This document shows, in pieces, positions 4,925-7,710 of a stretch of 7,710 nt of DNA (positions are counted from its first letter, which is position 1; each line of letters starts with the position of its first letter). The translations under genes were made by a program, and so were the position numbers. Source of the DNA: Clostridia bacterium (lineage in GTDB: Bacteria; Bacillota; DSM-521; Neomoorellales; SLTJ01); contig JACIYD010000064.1 in the NCBI GenBank assembly GCA_014360105.1, positions 1 to 7,710 of the forward strand, written 5' to 3'. The notes beneath the pieces were generated by a model. That model did not search any database, was not told the DNA's origin, and was given only the letters and a program-made list of their open reading frames with translations.

Positions 4925-6499
4925 GTGCGTGGCCCCAAACCCCCCAAGAAACCCCTACCCCTGGTGCAGGCGCCGCCCCGTGGCCGCGAAGAGGCGGTGC
5001 CGCGCTTGGGAACAAGGCTTTCCCATAACCTGGAACTGCTCGGCCGCTACCTCGGCGGCAGCGACGATGTCGTCTTCCGCCGCTTCGAGGTAGCGGGGCA
5101 GCCGCTCCCGGGGGCGGCCATCTACGTCGACGGCCTCGTCAGGCGGGACGCGGTGGACGAAGAAATCCTTAAGCCGGTAATGCTCGAACTGGCGATGGCC
5201 CGGGAACGAAACGGCTGCCTGGCGGCAGGAGAGGTACTGGCGTGCCTGGAGCGCCGGGCCATCACCGTAGGCGAGCTGCGCCGCACCAGCGAGGTCGAAG
5301 AAATCGTGGTCGCCGTCTTGTCAGGCGACGCGGCTTTCCTCGTCGAGGGCACGGCCTGGGCCCTTATCCTTAACACCCGCGGCTGGCCCAGCCGTGCCGT
5401 CGAGGAGCCGATTACCGAATCCCTGGTGCGCGGGCCGCGGGACGGCTTTACCGAGACCTTACGTACCAATACGGCCCTGCTGCGCCGGCACCTGCGTGAT
5501 CCGCATTTTAAGATCAAGCAGTTTCGCGTCGGGCGCCGCTCTCAGACCGACTGCGCCCTCGCCTACGTTGAGGGCATCGTCCGGCCGGAGGTGGTGGAGG
5601 AAGTCAGAAAGCGGCTGGAAACCATCGACATCGACCACGTCACAGAAACGGGCGAGCTCGAGCAGTTGATCGAGGACAGCCCTTTTTCTCTCTTCCCCCA
5701 GGTGCAGTACAGCGAACGGCCAGACAAGGTGGTGGCGGGCATCCTTCAGGGGCGGGTGGCCATCCTCGTCGACGGCACGCCCTTTGTCATTATGGCCCCT
5801 TCGGTTTTCGGCCACTTCTTCACCAGTCCCGAGGACTATTACGAGCGGTGGCTCATCGGTTCGCTCTTGCGTTTTTTACGCATCGCCGGTTCCTACGTGG
5901 CCACTTTTCTCCCGGCCATCTATGTGGCCCTCACCAGCTACCACCCGGGTCTCTGGCCCACGCCTCTGGCCATGGCCATCGCCGCCACCCGCCAGGGCAT
6001 TCCTTTTCCGGCGGTGGTGGAGGCCCTCATTATGGAAATGGCCTTTGAACTCTTGCGGGAAGCGGGGGCGCGGTTGCCGCGGCCCATCGGCGAGACCATT
6101 GGCATCGTCGGGGGCATCATCATCGGCGACGCCGCCGTGCGCTCGCGGTTGGTGAGCCCTATCATGGTGGTCATAGTTGCCCTGACCGCCATCGCTTCCT
6201 TTGCCATCCCTGCTTACAACCTCGCCATTTCCTTCCGCATCCTCCGCTTTCCGCTGACCGTGGCCGCCGGTGTGCTGGGACTCTACGGCGTGGTTCTCGG
6301 CTTCATCATTATCAACGTGCATATGGTTTGCCTGAAGAGTTTCGGCGTGGTCTATCTTTCCCCCTTTGTGCCCTACCGCCGCAACGACTGGAAGGACGCC
6401 TTCTTTCGCGCGCCCATCCGCGCTCTCACCGGTCGGCCGGTGATGCTGCGGCCGCTGGACCGGCGGCGCCAGCTCAACCGCAAGCGAGGCGGGTGGTAG
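4925..6499 (+). CDS. Spore germination protein, GerA family (germinant receptor A subunit)
   Basis: A subunit of a nutrient germinant receptor in the inner spore membrane, 524 residues, normal for the family. A Pro/Lys-rich N-terminus (1-25) precedes the soluble N-terminal domain (about 30-300). That domain includes SDDVVFRRFEV, RGPRDGFTETLRTNTALLRRHL (169-190), a near-invariant GerA block, and DSPFSLFPQVQYSERPD (251-267). The membrane domain follows: PSVFGHFFTSPEDYYERW (292-309), hydrophobic segments at about 312-337, 345-356, 390-403, 409-435 and 443-466, and the conserved RPIGETIGIVGGIIIGDAAV (386-405). The basic C-terminal tail contains SPFVPYRRNDWKD (479-491). The start is GTG 4925 with AGGAG 9 bases upstream. 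It heads an A-B-C operon (3-base gap to gerB). Which B. subtilis receptor it corresponds to cannot be told, so no specific symbol is given. Confidence 0.96.
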   Translation: MRGPKPPKKPLPLVQAPPRGREEAVPRLGTRLSHNLELLGRYLGGSDDVVFRRFEVAGQPLPGAAIYVDGLVRRDAVDEEILKPVMLELAMARERNGCLAAGEVLACLERRAITVGELRRTSEVEEIVVAVLSGDAAFLVEGTAWALILNTRGWPSRAVEEPITESLVRGPRDGFTETLRTNTALLRRHLRDPHFKIKQFRVGRRSQTDCALAYVEGIVRPEVVEEVRKRLETIDIDHVTETGELEQLIEDSPFSLFPQVQYSERPDKVVAGILQGRVAILVDGTPFVIMAPSVFGHFFTSPEDYYERWLIGSLLRFLRIAGSYVATFLPAIYVALTSYHPGLWPTPLAMAIAATRQGIPFPAVVEALIMEMAFELLREAGARLPRPIGETIGIVGGIIIGDAAVRSRLVSPIMVVIVALTAIASFAIPAYNLAISFRILRFPLTVAAGVLGLYGVVLGFIIINVHMVCLKSFGVVYLSPFVPYRRNDWKDAFFRAPIRALTGRPVMLRPLDRRRQLNRKRGGW

Positions 6500-6502
6500 T
6501 CC

Positions 6503-7609
6503 TTGCGGGACCCTCGGGAGTTCGCCGACCGCATTTCCGACTTACAGCTCAGTCTTCTTACAGCCTTTGCCGTCGCAGGTGGCAACTACCTGGTCATGCC
6601 GCGGCTGGTGGTACACACCGCGGGCCGCGACGGCTGGTTGACCCTGCTCCTGGCCGGCCTGTTTATCGCCTTGGCCGCCGGGTCCATCGCGCGGCTGCAG
6701 TTGAAGTTTCCCGGCCGGACGGCCGTCGCCTACAACGAAGCTTTGCTGGGCGCGTTTTTCGGTAAGGTCCTCAGCCTGTGGCTCCTGCTCCACTTCCTGG
6801 TGGCGGCCAGCGCCCAGTTGCGCCTCGTTACCGACAGCATCAAGTTTTTCCTTTTGCCCCAAACACCGCCGGAAGTGACCATGGGGACGATGCTCTTCGT
6901 CGCCGCGTATGCCGTGCGTCACGGGATCAACGCTCTTGCCCGCCTCGCGCAGGTCTTTTTCCCCATCGTCTTCGTTTTTCTCGTCCTTATTTTCCTCCTC
7001 TTTCAAACCAGCGTCGATTATCATAACCTGTTGCCGATCGCGGCCCAGGGCTGGGGCCCTCTAGCCCTGGGCACGCTCGCGGCGCTGGGAGCCTACCAGG
7101 GTTACGGTCAGATGGTCTTTACCATGGCCTTCCTCCACCGGCCCGACCAGGGTGCGGGGGCCGTCTGGCGCGGGCTGGCCCTGGTGGCCGCCGTTTATAC
7201 CGTCACCTATATCATCGCGATCGCCGTCCTGGGGCCGCAGCACCTGGCAGGTTTGCTCTACCCCATCCTCGACCTGACGCGCGCCCTCGACTTTCCCGCC
7301 CTGCTGTTTGAGCGGGCGGAAATCCTGATGATCGTCGTCTGGCTGCTGGCCGCCTACCTGGGCCTGGCCATTGCCTTCTACCTGGTGGCGCTGGGTTCCA
7401 TGCAGCTTCTCCACCTGGAGAAGCACGACCCTTTGGTCTACCTGCTTCTTCCCGCTTTTTTTTGCATCGCCAGGGTACCGGCCAACCTCACGGAGCTGGA
7501 GCAACTCGGCCGCTGGGTGCTGCTGAGCTTTGTTCTGCTCAGTTTGACCTATGCCGTACTCTTGCCGGTTGTTGCCTTTTTTTTGCGGGGGAGACGGTCA
7601 CGTGCCTAG
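6503..7609 (+). CDS. Spore germination protein, GerB family (amino acid/polyamine transporter fold, receptor B subunit)
   Basis: An integral inner-spore-membrane subunit of 368 residues related to APC-superfamily amino-acid transporters; in characterised receptors the B subunit binds the germinant and the complex gates ion flux. About ten hydrophobic segments are visible, near residues 13-33, 44-66, 86-107, 128-146, 150-168, 186-206, 222-243, 275-298, 308-325 and 337-361. Opening ISDLQLSLLTAFAVAGGNYL (11-30), the LLPIAAQG segment (176-183) and FERAEILMIVVWLLA (269-283) are family-like. TTG at 6503 is the start, only 3 bases after the gerA stop; the ribosome site is weak (GGTGG, 6492-6496, inside gerA), so translation is probably coupled to gerA. 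Two T8 runs (7456-7463 and 7577-7584) lie in the last 160 bases. The gene overlaps gerC by 8 bases. The germinant cannot be predicted. Confidence 0.95.
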   Translation: MRDPREFADRISDLQLSLLTAFAVAGGNYLVMPRLVVHTAGRDGWLTLLLAGLFIALAAGSIARLQLKFPGRTAVAYNEALLGAFFGKVLSLWLLLHFLVAASAQLRLVTDSIKFFLLPQTPPEVTMGTMLFVAAYAVRHGINALARLAQVFFPIVFVFLVLIFLLFQTSVDYHNLLPIAAQGWGPLALGTLAALGAYQGYGQMVFTMAFLHRPDQGAGAVWRGLALVAAVYTVTYIIAIAVLGPQHLAGLLYPILDLTRALDFPALLFERAEILMIVVWLLAAYLGLAIAFYLVALGSMQLLHLEKHDPLVYLLLPAFFCIARVPANLTELEQLGRWVLLSFVLLSLTYAVLLPVVAFFLRGRRSRA

Positions 7610-7710
7610 GCAAGTGCTGCGCCGCTTCGGCCTTCTCGTCCTGGCTTGCACCCTCGTCTTCTCGGCCGGTTGCTGGGACCGCATCGAGATCGAGCACCGG
7701 GCCTTTGTGA
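7602..7710 (+). CDS. Spore germination protein, GerC family lipoprotein, N-terminal fragment
   Basis: The first 36 codons of the receptor C subunit, running off the right edge. GTG at 7602 overlaps the gerB stop by 8 bases and has GGGGGAG (7587-7593) 8 bases upstream. The product begins with a basic region (RQVLRR, residues 3-8), a hydrophobic stretch (9-20) and a lipobox SAGC with Cys24 as the predicted lipidation site, so it is a lipoprotein anchored on the outer face of the inner spore membrane. The next residues, CWDRIEIEHRAFV, match the near-universal GerC start after the cysteine (CWDxxEIE). Position -3 of the lipobox is Ser rather than Leu, which is tolerated. Most of the protein is outside the window, so completeness cannot be judged. 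Confidence 0.92.
   Translation, partial: MPRQVLRRFGLLVLACTLVFSAGCWDRIEIEHRAFV

Noticed and set aside
4776..5015. N-terminal extension of the PRC-barrel protein up to 5015 on the minus strand
   Set aside because: The extra 80 residues are Pro/Arg/Gly-rich, overlap the gerA start and its leader hairpin, and the internal ATG at 4775 has a good SD and begins the PRC fold.
7462..7710. An 82-codon + strand frame at the right edge
   Set aside because: It is out of frame with both gerB and the convincing gerC start at 7602, and shows no family features.

Overview
The window is GC-rich and densely coded. It looks like chromosomal DNA of a spore-forming, probably thermophilic member of the Clostridia (Moorella/Thermoanaerobacterales or Desulfotomaculum-like). 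The evidence is a Firmicutes-style ispE ... glmU-prs housekeeping cluster followed by a complete-looking GerA-GerB-GerC germinant-receptor operon, which only endospore formers carry. Six of the eight start codons are not ATG, and long antisense open frames shadow the real genes, as expected with strong GC bias at third codon positions. The genus assignment is inference, because no rRNA gene is present.

Positions 1-4138 (+ strand) hold one tightly packed gene run: the 3' end of ispE (isoprenoid precursor synthesis), a FadR/FCD-type GntR repressor, a divergent MobA-like nucleotidyltransferase of unknown substrate, glmU (UDP-N-acetylglucosamine synthesis for the cell wall) and prs (PRPP synthesis). 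Gaps are 64, -1, 22 and 50 bases, so co-transcription is likely. In Bacillus the corresponding interval between ispE and glmU holds purR, yabJ and spoVG. Here a GntR regulator and a nucleotidyltransferase occupy it.

Positions 4167-4775 (- strand) hold a protein with two PRC-barrel domains, converging on prs with only 28 bases between the stop codons. Positions 4776-4924 are a divergent intergenic region. It contains a perfect 9-bp inverted repeat, a sigma-G-like promoter facing the ger operon whose -35 lies inside one repeat arm, and a very strong GC hairpin directly upstream of the gerA ribosome binding site.

Positions 4925-7710 (+ strand) hold gerA, gerB and the first 36 codons of gerC, with 3-base and overlapping junctions. 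Together they encode the three subunits of an inner-spore-membrane germinant receptor. The window ends inside gerC, and ispE is cut at the left edge. I see no RNA genes, CRISPR arrays or mobile elements, and no unmistakable novel system. The most unexplained items are the divergent nucleotidyltransferase, the apparent ATC start of the GntR gene, and the structured ger promoter/leader region.
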